Source: Nautilus pompilius (lineage: Eukaryota; Mollusca; Cephalopoda; Nautilida; Nautilidae). Taken from it: DNA of 64,000 bases. The translations under genes were made by a program, and so were the position numbers. A model generated the notes under the pieces. That model was not told the origin of the DNA. It was given only the letters and a program-made list of their open reading frames with translations, and ran no database searches. Where the stretch lies: the NCBI GenBank assembly GCA_018389105.1, contig JACATO010001076.1:72501-136500 (forward strand), written 5' to 3'. Positions 1-10,729 of this stretch are shown piece after piece (position 1 is the first letter of the stretch; each line of letters opens with the position of its first letter).

Positions 1-348
1 CTGTGTGGGCGAGAGATAGAGAAATGATTCGACAGCGTGGGATTCGATATCAGTAACAACTGACTTGTCCTCAACAGAAACAGTCGCACAGATTTTGTCT
101 GAGACTTAATAAAGGTTTTCAAAATAATTAGGGAATTGTATTGTGTGAAAAGTCCCAAGTTCTTTTAGATTCACACACACACACACACAAGCATAAATAT
201 AACAGCACATGGAGGACAGACTCAGAAGGAGTAGTTTTACTGCTCAACATGATACCAATTTTTGACAGATCGCTCCACACCCATGTTTCCAGTTGGCAAA
301 CCTCGTCGCGAAAAATTGATTACCACACATTCGGACCAAACGCCTCAC

Positions 349-468
349 TTGCCCCTTAACTGATGCTAGACCTATTATACGCATCCTGCAGAAGACATGA
401 ATGCTTTTAGGGGTTCCATCTTCTTTTGTGAAGAACTCTAACACATCAGTTAGCTTCAACAAGCCCAT
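349..468 (-). CDS. Probable first coding exon of a gene running off the left edge
   Basis: A 40-codon segment opens with an ATG at 468-466 in good context (GCCGAGATGG on the minus strand) and ends in frame at a donor-like site, CAA|GTGAGG (exon end 349, intron phase 0). The peptide starts MGLLKLTDVLEFF and contains KEDGTPKSIHVFCRMRI. The upstream DNA (470-810) is richer in CpG than its surroundings and holds a CRE palindrome. The spacing of the DGTPxxxxxFxRM stretch recalls the N-terminal OB-fold strand of the small CST telomere subunit TEN1, but this is a memory-based impression from one exon and no gene name is given. The rest of the gene would lie to the left of the window. A chance open segment cannot be excluded. 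Confidence 0.4.
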
Positions 469-798
469 CTCGGCAGAAGTTTATCTGCGACGGCTGTCTG
501 TGCTGCCACCTGGAGAGTTACAATGTCGCTACTTGTGTTAATTAGTGTAGGCAAACACCATGTCTTGCGAGCGACTAAAATCAACAAGTTTACCTGGAGA
601 AAAATTACCTGCACTTCCTGGATGTGAATCATGTTAATGACATATTATTTTAGAGTACAATTTATTTATTTACTAATCTTGAAGCTTAAGCGATCCCTTC
701 AGATGTATCATTTTTATTAGGAATATCAATTAAAACTATTTTTCTTAAAGATGATAAAAATGGCTGCTGACACCCTCAGATGACCCTCCTCCTCTTCG

Positions 799-806
799 TG
801 ACGTCA
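799..806. promoter_or_regulatory. CRE palindrome (TGACGTCA)
   Basis: A perfect TGACGTCA lies about 330 bp upstream of the ATG at 468 on the minus strand, in a short GC-richer patch. It is the consensus site for CREB/ATF bZIP factors and would fit a promoter for the gene leaving the window on the left. Function is inferred from motif and position only. Confidence 0.3.
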
Positions 807-810
807 GACC

Positions 811-2478
811 TGCCAGCATCCGGCTCTTCTTCAATGGAAACAAAAAACAAAAGAGCGACTTATATAAATGGCAACCATGAAGTAAAGCGACTTAATTAGG
901 TGAATAATTACGAGAAAGGGGAAAATAAAAGAGAGTTACATTAATTATAGTTTTAGTGTTAAAATTGCAAGATCCACCGCTTCCTTGCAACTCCAGTAAC
1001 CTAACCAACAACCATCTCACTTGCTATGGATGTTGTCAGTGAAATAAAATGAGTAATTTGGAGACAGAACAATAACTGACATCGCATATCTTTGTTACAC
1101 GGCATAGAAGGGAATTCTTCAGCACACAGTGCGCGCACTGGTCTCTTAGAAAAAAATATATATTATACATTGAGAAAGCTTTTTAAAAAAAACTGTAGGA
1201 TTGGTAGTTTAATTTTGTAGCAGAACCCTACGGTAAAATTACCAATTTATCCTATGAATGAAATATTTTTACAACAGTAAGCATATCGGTTTCTTTATCT
1301 AATTAACGTGTGAATTAGGGAATTAGTACCTTAGAGTGTTTACAGGACTTATTTTAAATGGAATTGTTGATTATATGACACCCGGGTCACTTTTTCTTGT
1401 CTGTTTTCTGTTGATATTTACAAAATTTTAATTCATTTTCCATGGGAATATTATCTGGATATTTAAAAAAAAAAATAACAAACGAAAATTGAGTAGGACA
1501 ATAGTTTGAAAAGTAAATCTAACAATTAAAAAAGGTTTATTCTGGAACCAGTCGTATTTCTAAATGGCAGCGACATTGAGTTAAAGAGAATAAATTTTAA
1601 GGTTTGTTGACCTTGTCAAGCTCTTTCCGGAGTGGTAAGGAAACTTTGAGACAGCCTTAAAGGGTAACAACAAGTTGGTAGGGTTTCTGTTCTTTTTATT
1701 TTAGCTTCTCAAATTACAAGTTGAATAATTAAATACTTAAAAATTTCTGCGCATCTGTTCGGCCGGACACAGTAGGATGGCGAATAGGGAACATTCGGGG
1801 ATATAGAAGCCGGGACAGGAGGCCTCAGTCCCCTCTCTAACTCCTTGTTTTCATTAATGTTTATTCGCACTTCATTGTTCTATACATACAGTATGTATTT
1901 ACAGTTGTATTAACAATTCCCGCGTTCAATTATAACTGATTAACTGATGATTAGATTATTTAGTTAATCTTAAATGCAATCCGTCATTAATACGTCTTAA
2001 TCTTGATGAGTTAATTCAGTTTGTTTAACTAAAATTCCACATCAGAATCAGGTAACAGATTCAACAATCGTTGGACGAAAAGGAAGAATTTGAAAGGGCC
2101 CAAGGTAAACATTCCATCAAAGATACGATTTCCCCACCATTTTGATGACATTTACAACTGATCTGTGAGCGTGTGAATTCTGTGACGCCGACGGAGTGTG
2201 TCTATGGCTTCTGCTTATCCCAGAGACACAACCAATAGTTCAGATTGTTTGTTCCGTTTCACTTATCGTAAATAGTTTTTAAAACCTTTCCACCGACAGA
2301 TAAGCATCTTCAATTTGTAAGGAATGCGGTTTCAACGACCGATTATTAATTAGTCCTGCGATATTTATTCTTTTGAGCAACAATTTCCCAACGGTAAGGT
2401 TCAGAGTCGGTGCGGTGGCGCCAATTCCTCCGAAATATAAATTTTCCCGATTCAAGGGCTCCCACAGAGAACTTCCGG
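811..2478. other. Unannotated flank left of the tandem array
   Basis: No convincing open frame, RNA gene or recognisable transposon was found. The sequence is AT-rich with short A runs and a slightly GC-richer island near 1760-1840. The segment 2160-2478 is fairly complex and unrepeated in the window; it directly abuts the first composite unit at 2479. Confidence 0.3.
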
Positions 2479-2811
2479 GTCCATATGGGGACCCGGATCC
2501 AGCTCTACTGGTCGTCTGAGTCCAGCATGGCCAAAAACGGTTAGCGATTTTCTTGGCCGAAATTTCAAACCAAGAAGCATCGGCCAACTGGAGCGCATCC
2601 GAGAGAACGGCTGGAAACGAAAAGGTAGATAATCTATCCCTTTCGGGTGATTCGTTTTCGGAAATCGGACTGAACTCTCTCGCTTCGAATCTGGAGTTCG
2701 CTCACTCACAACTGCTCAGTTTTTCGAGAATCCCGAACCCCCTTTTTTTTCTTTTCCCCTGACATTTTTTACTTTTATGTTTTTCTCTTTTTAAATCCAG
2801 TAGTCTAATTA
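2479..2811. repeat. Opening block of the composite unit
   Basis: This block recurs at 7410-7750 and 14721-15058. It has higher GC than the rest and starts GTCCATATGGGGACC. On the minus strand it holds an open frame of about 79 codons in units 2 and 3 (7409-7644 and 14716-14955) with the stretch FWPCWIQTTRRAGSRSPYG, whose frame is less continuous in unit 1. No known family was recognised. It may be a piece of an older transposon or a promoter-type block; it is described only as a repeated module. Confidence 0.6.
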
Positions 2812-4526
2812 CACTGGTCAACAAGTATTTTCCATCAAGCATATGTCAAGGTGCACTTAGTGCAGTTTTTAATGCTGATTTCAAATATACAATTAGTTTT
2901 TTGACATCACGTACAGTTTTCAAGATGAGAAAGTTTTTTGGTTTTAGCTCATGCATTATAGAGAAATTCCAATTAACGACGTGTATGCATGTATTTCATT
3001 TACATCATGGAAACATACCTTTAAAATAAACCACATTATTCATTGCTGCATAGTTCAGATGCAATATTTCATCATCTTAAATTAACCAATCAAGTTTTGT
3101 CTGATGAAATAGGTATTTCAACATCTCAAATTGTCCAGTCATAATTGGTCTGATGAAATATTTCATCATCTCAAATTCAATATAAGTATAACCGTTTGTA
3201 TCTATTTCCTTACTTGTTTTACAGTGTTAACAATGTCAAGACAGTGTAGACATCCTCCTTATGTGTTTTGTTATGTCTGTGGACAATTTATTGTGAAAGC
3301 TCAAAAACGTACAATAACACCAGAGATCAAGAAGATTTATAAGCTATACTTTGACTGTCCTCTTGGAGATCAGGACAAGTTATGGGCACCACATTTTATC
3401 TGCTCAGCTTGCTCAAATGGCTTACGTGACTGGCTGGTTCAATAGGAAGAAGTCCATGCCTTTTGCCATTCCAATGATATGGAGGGAGACGAAAGACCAT
3501 TTTAATGACTGTTATTTTTGCAAAGTAAATGTCACAGGATTTTCTATGAAGAATAAACACAAAATCGTGTATCCCAATTTGGATTCTGCAATGAGACCTG
3601 TGCCTCACAATTGAAGTCTGCCAATTCCAGTTCCACCAGATGATGGTATTGAAAAATCAGATGATGATGCTGACTGTCACGATAGAGCTGCTGAGGAAGA
3701 TTACGTGGCTGATGACGATAGCTTTGAACCTCAGAAATTTTCCCAAGCTGAACTGAATGACCTTGTCAGAGACCTATCCCTCTCAAAAGATAAAGCAGAA
3801 CTGTTGGCACAAAGGCTGAAGGAGAAGTATCTGCTAGAGCACGGTGTTCGTATAAGTTATTTTCGGCAGAGAAATGTTGTTCTACAAAAGTGTTTTTCTG
3901 TTGAAGTCCCGCTTTGCTTTTGCAGTAACATCGATGGACTTTTCGAATGTTTATCACAAAATCATGATCCTGCAGAGTGGCGTTTGTTTATTGACTCTTC
4001 AAAACGAAGTTTAAAAGCTGTACTTCTCCATAATGGTAATTTGAAGCCCTCCATTCCTATTGCACACTCCGTTCATATTCATGAATCATATGAGAATATG
4101 GAACTTTTACTTCATGCCATTGCCTATGAGAGATACTCATGGAATGACAGTATGCTGGCTGACTACTGCTGGACAGTTTACCGTGATCAACCAGATCAGG
4201 AACACCGCAGGAAATCCAAATCACAATGTTTCTAACTCTGTTGTTCTAACTTTGTCTGACCCATGTTTTGTGTATTCTCTCTTTGTAGAATGATAGTGAT
4301 GATTTTTAACTCAATAAACTCATTTACTTTCTAAAAATAATATTTCATTTATCACGTTAATGATTTAATATATACAAATATGTAAATATTTGCATGTATC
4401 TACTGAAAAATTGATACGTGCTGCATACAAATGGAGTGAAATTTTGAAATCAGCATGAAAAATTAGTCTAAAAAAGTTGGTTTGCATCCATAATGAGTAT
4501 AATACATTTAATTTTGTTGACCAGTG
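2812..4526 (+). mobile_element. CACTG-ended DNA transposon, copy 1, internally deleted
   Basis: The ends are inverted repeats CACTGGTCAACAA (2812) and TTGTTGACCAGTG (ends 4526). A subterminal inverted motif, ATGCTGATTTCAAA, lies about 60 bp inside the left end and, in reverse complement, about 80 bp inside the right end. The + strand carries a broken transposase-like gene: an N-terminal Cys-rich segment, a central DSS segment, then a direct jump from the YERYSW to the NDSMLADYCW segment. The missing middle is present in copy 3. Direct AATTA flanks on both sides match the single AATTA at the empty site in unit 3 (15054-15058). The superfamily is unassigned; CACTG ends recall the CACTA/Mirage/Chapaev group. 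Confidence 0.85.
3234..4234 (+). pseudogene. Broken transposase-like gene of the CACTG element, copy 1
   Basis: Coding traces start at an ATG giving MSRQCRHPP. Next comes a Cys-rich domain with CYVCG, a second pair FICSAC and a third DCYFC, likely a zinc-binding DNA-recognition module. After in-frame stops near 3443 and 3612 an acidic linker follows, then QAELNDLVRDLSLSKDKAEL, then RLFIDSSKRSLKAVLLHNG, and the C-terminal NDSMLADYCWTVYRDQ. The Asp in FIDSS could be the first acid of an RNase H-type catalytic core (inference). The second and third candidate acids are removed by the internal deletion at TGGAA, so this copy cannot encode a complete enzyme. Compared with copy 2 it has two extra codons at LVQ and an extra Ile before DSS. 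Confidence 0.75.
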
Positions 4527-4587
4527 AATTATCAGATATCAGAGTTGTAATTGAACGCCACTGACAGGAAGGATAACTTCACGTACA

Positions 4588-4611
4588 CTACACTACACTA
4601 CACTACACTAA
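4588..4611. repeat. (ACACT)n microsatellite
   Basis: About five copies of the pentamer ACACT/CTACA lie just right of the CACTG element. The same tract is at about 9517-9540 in unit 2 and about 15112-15131 in unit 3, where it is one repeat shorter. Confidence 0.7.
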
Positions 4612-4854
4612 TGTTCTGAAAATCCAACCCCTTAATGTAAGTATATCAAATTAAAAATAAAAAAAAAACTAATTTCACTTTATCACGAATTCCAATCAGA
4701 TTATGGGATTAAAAATGTACGGAGAACACAAATTTTGGTTAGGGTGAGAAAATAACAATTTATTATAAATTATCAGATATCAGATTAGTTATGCGATTCG
4801 TGCAGCAAGGATTAAAATTAATAGTAATTAGGTTAAGCTAGTTTCCCCAGGTTG

Positions 4855-5122
4855 GTGTAGTTTTAATAAAGAGGGGCAGATAATCCATCCTCGCAGCGGT
4901 CACGTACATTGAAAGTAGTGCAAGTTCGAATCTCGCCCAAGGCCATTTCTTTACGTGATTATTTTCGGACAGGTAAATAATAATATTGGATCAATTTTTT
5001 TAAAGTCTTAGAATTATAACGAAAACGAAAGTGGCTAATCAGAGACGACGAGACGCGGCGGAACGTAACAGAGATCTCAGGTGAGACGACAAGTGAAAGT
5101 TGGGAAAAAAAAAAAAAAAAGT
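4855..5122 (+). repeat. Candidate + strand SINE with A tail
   Basis: A B-box-like AGTTCGAATCTC lies at about 4923 and the block ends in a run of 16 A at 5107-5122, as expected of a tRNA-derived retroposon. An A box is not clear (GGCAGATAATCC is the best candidate). The block recurs in units 2 and 3 (about 9784-10051 and 15369-15635). It could also be an unrelated A-tailed insertion. Confidence 0.35.
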
Positions 5123-5149
5123 CTACTTATCTTGATCAACTATTTTGCT

Positions 5150-5355
5150 AACCATGCATACGGAGCTTCCGGCTAGCGGATGCCGCCGTAGTCAAGGTAT
5201 GATGTTCTGGGTGGTAGATTGTATCGGGGGGATTGCGTTGCTCGATGTCCCAGAACAAATCATTGATGTCGCGGTCGGGATCGAACCCACGACTCTCAAC
5301 GCTCGTAGTTCGTGATGTACTCAGCTCGATATTCATGTCGACACAATCGCACCCC
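5150..5355 (-). repeat. tRNA-derived SINE, unit 1
   Basis: On the minus strand a Pol III B box, GGGTTCGATCCC, is preceded at normal tRNA spacing by an A-box-like GAGCTGAGTAC. The 3' part runs to CCATGCATGGTT-like sequence near 5150. A 25-bp patch at 5196-5220 differs strongly from unit 2 but resembles unit 3. The SINE is present in all three units, so it predates the tandem duplication. Confidence 0.6.
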
Positions 5356-5783
5356 TAGAAAACGGTGCAAAACACATATATTTAACTCTCACACTGCCAA
5401 TAGAAACTGTAAATTGTCACTATTTAATCACTAACCGTAAAACGAACAGTTACAGTCAATAATAACTGTCTCTGTGTGTATGTATAATAATAATAATAAT
5501 GATGATGACGCGCCTTCGCGCACCCGGAAGTACGCAGTTGTGAAGCGTGCAGGGCGGATAGACGGCAGCTGCCCCGTCGCTCTGTTCCCGGGCACCGACG
5601 ACCAGGGGTGAGCGTAGGGAGGTAGGTACGAGGAACGCGAGACCTTCGTTATTAGTGTGTTGTTTACAGCCGTGCACTATAAACGGCAGGCTTTAGGTAC
5701 TCGGTTAGTTAGAATCACCACCCTGCGTTAGTACGGCGAGGGGGGGGGGGTGTGGCACCCCAAAATGTCGGCTATGCCTCCGA

Positions 5784-6330
5784 GTCGGTGAGAGGAGGTG
5801 CGTGCACCGGGATGACAAAATAGACCAAAGTACTGGTGATAAGAGGGAGCCCGAAATCATCACCTCCTACCATTCAACCAAAGGCGGGGTTGATGGATGT
5901 GGTCCATATGATGGCAGGGATGTACGACACTTCAACAAACAGCCGTCGTTGGTCTCTGACTCCCCTCCCACCCGCTCTCCTGAGCATCTCGACTGTAAAT
6001 TGATTTGTCCTATATGCTCTCAGCCCGCAGAACAGACTTCACCGAGAATGCATGCGTGGTGCTTATACAGGACAATCTGAAGAGGAGACTCCAGAACGTA
6101 CGTCTCAAAAGAGATCTCAGAGCAGGAATGACAAGGATATTGCCAGGAGCTGTTGGGTCTCCCTGACACCCTACCAGGGGACAGAGAGATGTGCGTTCTG
6201 TGACCGGTCACGTGATCGCGAGGTGAAAACTGTGTACCACTTGTGGTAAACACGCGTGCAGTGATCACAGCAAGGTGATTGTGAATTGCATTGAGTGCCA
6301 AGATGCATTGCCGGGTAGTGAATCAGAGCG
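5784..6330 (+). pseudogene. piggyBac transposase C-terminal remnant, unit 1
   Basis: The + strand encodes REPEIITSYHSTKGGVD, matching the piggyBac DDE-domain signature ending in TKGGVD, whose Asp is the third catalytic acid in the family. Downstream in shifted frames are NLKRRLQNVRLKRDL and then a C-terminal Cys/His cluster: CAFCDRSRDR, a stop at 6247, then in another frame CGKHACSDHSK and CIEC. This order fits the family's PHD/RING-like Cys-rich tail. At least three frame changes or stops separate these pieces, so it is dead. No N-terminal half was seen. A possible right end is GCAGGG followed by TTAA near 6866-6875. Confidence 0.75.
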
Positions 6331-7059
6331 ATCGGCAATGGTGAGAATCTCTGGCAAAACCATGTGCTTCTCATTCATGCCTTTGTAATGACCTCACTTA
6401 TATTTTTCTTGCCATTTCATTTTCATTGGAACAGTTTGTGGTTATTGTGATGACTGATACGTTTCTCTATTATCGTATCAGTGTGCTTTAGCAAAAATAT
6501 ACAACGTCAACATATGTTTAGGTAACAAAAACATTGTCATTGTCATATCTCTCTATTTAAAATTGTGGTGTGGTATCGATTCTTTTGTGTCGTGTTTTTC
6601 TATCTTTATCATATCATGCATAATACTTAGTAAATGAGAATTAGAATCAATACGTTTTTTTACTGATTTTGTATTTTATTTTTATTTTAATGAATAAAAG
6701 CCTGTTACAATGCAATCCGTGTGTTCATCAGTGAATGGAGAAATATGGTGAAGCAGCAGTATGAATATATTTTACAAGATAATAACAATACGTGAATTTT
6801 TTCTAATGGGATGTTGTAGCACCCCCACTGTACGATCGATGTTCGAAAACGCTGCTGGACTAATGCAGGGTTAATAACAGCATCTTCATCTTCGTGACAT
6901 ATGTGGATCTGGAGAAAACTGAGCAGCGCATTGGCTATGCAGGATTTCTTTTGGTCGAAAGCCCGGGAGCAGAATCCACGTAACAGAAAACCCTAATGGG
7001 TAACTGGATCTGCTGGTTAAACAATTCCAAAGTAGCATCAAAAGTCTTGTTTTAAAATT
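6330..7059. other. Tail of unit 1 without recognised gene
   Basis: AT-rich DNA shared with unit 2 (about 11270-12000). The minus strand of unit 2 has an open frame of 111 codons here (11648-11983, with RSSYPLGFSVTWILL) that is interrupted in unit 1 by a one-base difference near 6969, so coding is not supported. Confidence 0.4.
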
Positions 7060-7360
7060 TTATAGATCATTTTTTTCACATTCCATCTGTAAGTAGTTTG
7101 TTGTTGAGGTGGGTGATCCGATGTAAAGTGAAAGTAATCTCTCTTCTCTCGTGGACCAATGTGAGATTGTGAGATATTCCTCCTCCACTCTGCTGTTATA
7201 GTGATTTGAAATAAAAGTTTTACTGCCTAAAAGCAGTTCGAAAAATTCTTTGCTGGGTGAAGTAAAATAAATATGGGAGAATTTCGTCATTTTACAAATC
7301 ACTGACAGACAGACAGACAGGAGAGACAAGAATCTGGTATAAAATAAACAGCAAAAGTCA
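7060..7360 (-). other. Unidentified open segment at the unit tail
   Basis: A minus-strand open segment containing MTKFSHIYFTSPSKEFFELL and ending MECEKNDL is preserved in both full units (also 12002-12316). In unit 1 it reads on without a stop across the junction into the opening block of unit 2, giving a 194-codon frame that exists only because of tandem duplication. No family was recognised. It may be a relic of an older element; preservation between units only reflects recent duplication. Confidence 0.3.
7303..7322. repeat. Short (CAGA)n run
   Basis: Four to five copies of the tetramer GACA/CAGA lie near the unit end; unit 2 has a variant with one substituted base at about 12244-12263. 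Confidence 0.6.
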
Positions 7361-7750
7361 AATATGTCATTGGCTGCAGAGAAATAGACTAACCCTTTGA
7401 GGAAAGTATGTCCATATGGAGACCGGGATCCAGCTCTTCTGGTCGTCTGAATCCAGCATGGCCAAAAACGGTTAGCGATTTTCTTGGCCGTAATTTCAAA
7501 CCAAGAAGCATCGGCCAACTGGAGCGCATCCGAGAGAACGGCTGGAAACGAAAAGGTAGATAATCGATCCCTTTCGGGTGATTCGTTTTCGGAAAGCGGA
7601 CTGAACTCTCTCGCTTCGAATCTGGAGTTCGCTCGCTCGCTCACTCACAACTGCTCAGTTTTTCGAGAATCCCGAACCCCCTTTTTTTCCTTTTCCCCTG
7701 ACATTTTTTACTTTTATGTTTTTCTCTTTTTAAATCCAGTAGTCTAATTA

Positions 7751-9457
7751 CACTGGTCAACAAGTATTTTCCATCAAGCATATGTCAAGGTGCACTTAGT
7801 GCAGTTTTTAATGCTGATTTCAAATATACAATTAGTTTTTTGACATCACGTACAGTTTTCAAGATGAGAAAGTTTTTTGGTTTTAGCTCATGCATTATAG
7901 AGAAATTCCAATTAACGACGTGTATGCATGTATTTCATTTACATCATGGAAACATACCTTTAAAATAAACTACATTATTCATTGCTGCATAGTTCAGATG
8001 CAATATTTCATCATCTTAAATTAACCAATCAAGTTTTGTCTGATGAAATAGGTATTTCAACATCTCAAATTGTCCAGTCATAATTGGTCTGATGAAATAT
8101 TTCATCATCTCAAATTCAATATAAGTATAACCGTTTGTATCTATTTCCTTACTTGTTTTACAGTGTTAACAATGTCAAGACAGTGTAGACATCCTCCTGA
8201 TGTGTTTTGTTATGTCTGTGGACAATTTATTGTGAAAGCTCAAAAACGTACAATAACACCAGAGATCAAGAAGATTTATAAGCTATACCTTGACTGTCCT
8301 CTTGGAGATCAGGACAAGTTATGGGCACCACATTTTATCTGCTCAGCTTGCTCAACTGGCTTACGTGACTGGTTCAATAGGAAGAAGTCCATGCCTTTTG
8401 CCATTCCAATGATATGGAGGGAGACGAAAGACCATTTTAATGACTGTTATTTTTGCAAAGTAAATGTCACAGGATTTTCTATGAAGAATAAACACAAAAT
8501 CGTGTATCCCAATTTGGATTCTGCAATGAGACCTGTGCCTCACAATTGAAGTCTGCCAATTCCAGTTCCACCAGATGATGGTATTGAAAAATCAGATGAT
8601 GATGCTGACTGTCACGATAGAGCTGCTGAGGAAGATTACGTGGCTGATGACGATAGCTTTGAACCTCAGAAATTTTCCCAAGCTGAACTGAATGACCTTG
8701 TCAGAGACCTATCCCTCTCAAAAGATAAAGCAGAACTGTTGGCACAAAGGCTGAAGGAGAAGTATCTGCTAGAGCACGGTGTTCGTATAAGTTATTTTCG
8801 GCAGAGAAATGTTGTTCTACAAAAGTGTTTTTCTGTTGAAGTCCCGCTTTGCTTTTGCAGTAACATCGATGGACTTTTCGAATGTTTATCACAAAATCAT
8901 GATCCTGCAGAGTGGCGTTTGTTTGACTCTTCAAAACGAAGTTTAAAAGCTGTACTTCTCCATAATGGTAATTTGAAGCCCTCCATTCCTATTGCACACT
9001 CCGTTCATATTCATGAATCATATGAGAATATGGAACTTTTACTTCATGCCATTGCCTATGAGAGATACTCATGGAATGACAGTATGCTGGCTGACTACTG
9101 CTGGACAGTTACCGTGATCAACCAGATCAGGAACACCGCAGGAAATCCAAATCACAATGTTTCTAACTCTGTTGTTCTAACTTTGTCTGACCCATGTTTT
9201 GTGTATTCTCTCTTTGTAGAATGATAGTGATGGTTTTTAACTCAATAAACTCATTTACTTTCTAAAAATAATATTTCATTTATCACGTTAATGATTTAAT
9301 ATATACAAATATGTAAATATTTGCATGTATCTACTGAAAAATTGATACGTGCTGCATACAAATGGAGTGAAATTTTGAAATCAGTATGAAAAATTAGTCT
9401 AAAAAAGTTGGTTTGCATCCATAATGAGTATAATACATTTAATTTTGTTGACCAGTG
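7751..9457 (+). mobile_element. CACTG-ended DNA transposon, copy 2, internally deleted
   Basis: This copy has the same ends (CACTGGTCAACAA and TTGTTGACCAGTG), the same AATTA flanks and the same internal deletion as copy 1, as expected if it was copied by tandem duplication rather than by transposition. It differs by small indels: the Cys-rich segment reads TGLRDWFNRKK without a stop, the Ile before DSS is missing, and a one-base loss after CWT shifts the C-terminal frame. Confidence 0.85.
8169..9222 (+). pseudogene. Broken transposase-like gene of the CACTG element, copy 2
   Basis: The frame from MSRQCRHPPDVF stays open through the Cys-rich domain (CYVCG, FICSAC, DCYFC) to PVPHN, where a stop at 8547-8549 interrupts it. 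The next open frame (8640-9224) carries the QAELNDLVRDLSL, DSSKRSLKAVLLHNGN and YERYSW segments fused to NDSMLADYCW, then shifts frame. The stop after PVPHN is shared with copy 1, so it was present before duplication. The copy lacks the CGDLK and SDEHGE segments seen in copy 3 and is inactive. Confidence 0.75.
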
Positions 9458-10084
9458 AATTATCAGATATCAGAGTTGTAATTGAACGCCACTGACAGGA
9501 AGGATAACTTCACGTACACTACACTACACTACACTACACTAATGTTCTGAAAATCCAACCCCTTAATGTAAGTATATCAAATTAAAAATAAAAAATAAAA
9601 CTAATTTCACTTTATCACGAATTCCAATCAGATTATGGGATTAAAAATGTACGGAGAACACAAATTTTGGTTAGGGTGAGAAAATAACAATTTATTATAA
9701 ATTATCAGATATCAGATTAGTTATGCGATTCGTGCAGCAAGGATTAAAATTAATAGTAATTAGGTTAAGCTAGTTTCCCCAGGTTGGTGTAGTTTTAATA
9801 AAGAGGGGCAGATAATCCATCCTCGCAGCGGTCACGTACATTGAAAGTAGTGCAAGTTCGAATCTCGCCCAAGGCCATTTCTTTACGTGATTATTTTCGG
9901 ACAGGTAAATAATAATATTGGATTAATTTTTTTAAAGTCTTAGAATTATAACGAAAACGAAAGTGGCTAATCAGAGACGACGAGACGCGGCGGAACGTAA
10001 CAGAGATCTCAGGTGAGACGACAAGTGAAAGTTGGGAAAAAAAAAAAAAAAGTCTACTTATCTTGATCAACTATGTTGCTAACC

Positions 10085-10320
10085 ATGCATACGGAGCTTC
10101 CGGCTAGCGGATGCCGCCGTAGTCAATGGATGCACATTTCCCCACTCTATATCGGAGTGCCAAATTGTATCGGGGGGATTGCGTTGCTCGATGTCCCAGA
10201 ACAAATCATTGATGTCGCGGTCGGGATCGAACCCACGACTCTCAACGCTCGTAGTTCGTGATGTACTCAGCTCGATATCCATGTCGACACAATCGCACCC
10301 CAAGAAAACGGTGCAAAACA
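10085..10320 (-). repeat. tRNA-derived SINE, unit 2
   Basis: The minus strand has B box GGGTTCGATCCC and A-box-like GAGCTGAGTAC, as in unit 1. Positions 10127-10163 carry a sequence (GGATGCACATTTCCCC start) not found at this place in units 1 or 3. Confidence 0.6.
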
Positions 10321-10729
10321 CATATATTTAACTCTCACACTGCCAATAGAAACTGTAAATTGTCACTATTTAATCACTAACCGTAAAACGAACAGTTACA
10401 GTCAATAATAACTGTCTCTGTGTGTATGTATAATAATAATAATAATGATGATGACGCGCCTTCGCGCACCCGGAAGTACGCAGTTGTGAAGCGTGCAGGG
10501 CGGATAGACGGCAGGTGCCCCGTCGCTCTGTTCCCGGGCACCGACGACCAGGGGTGAGCGTAGGGAGGTAGGTACGAGGAACGCGAGACCTTCGTTATTA
10601 GTGTTGTTTACAGCCGTGCACTATAAATGGCAGGCTTTAGGTACTCGGTTAGTTAGAATCACCACCCTGCGTTAGTCCGGCGAGGGGGGGGGGTGTGGCA
10701 CCCCAAAATGTCGGCTATGCCCCCGAGTC

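Larger units (their letters stand above)
2479..7409 (+). repeat. Composite tandem unit 1 (4.93 kb)
   Basis: The segment from GTCCATATGG at 2479 to the last base before the same sequence at 7410 is repeated almost base for base in 7410-12355. In order it holds: a 330-bp GC-richer opening block, a CACTG-ended transposon (2812-4526), an ACACT microsatellite near 4588, a + strand tRNA-like block ending in an A tract (4855-5122), a minus-strand tRNA-derived SINE (about 5150-5350), a broken piggyBac transposase end (5800-6320), and a tail with a short CAGA run (7301-7322). Differences from unit 2 are mostly single bases and small indels, so the duplication is recent relative to the decay of the elements inside it. 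Confidence 0.9.

Noticed and set aside
5150..5355. The tRNA-like B box was considered as a functional tRNA gene.
   Set aside because: No cloverleaf with paired acceptor arms could be formed around it and it is followed by a SINE body repeated in all units.
5456..5677. Minus-strand frame of 73 codons in the tandem units (also near 15972-16211).
   Set aside because: It runs through the TAA microsatellite and shifts between units; no family motif is visible.
2812..9457. CACTG ends were considered proof of the CACTA (CMC) superfamily.
   Set aside because: The 5-bp AATTA duplication and the transposase blocks do not match what I know of that group, so the superfamily is left open.
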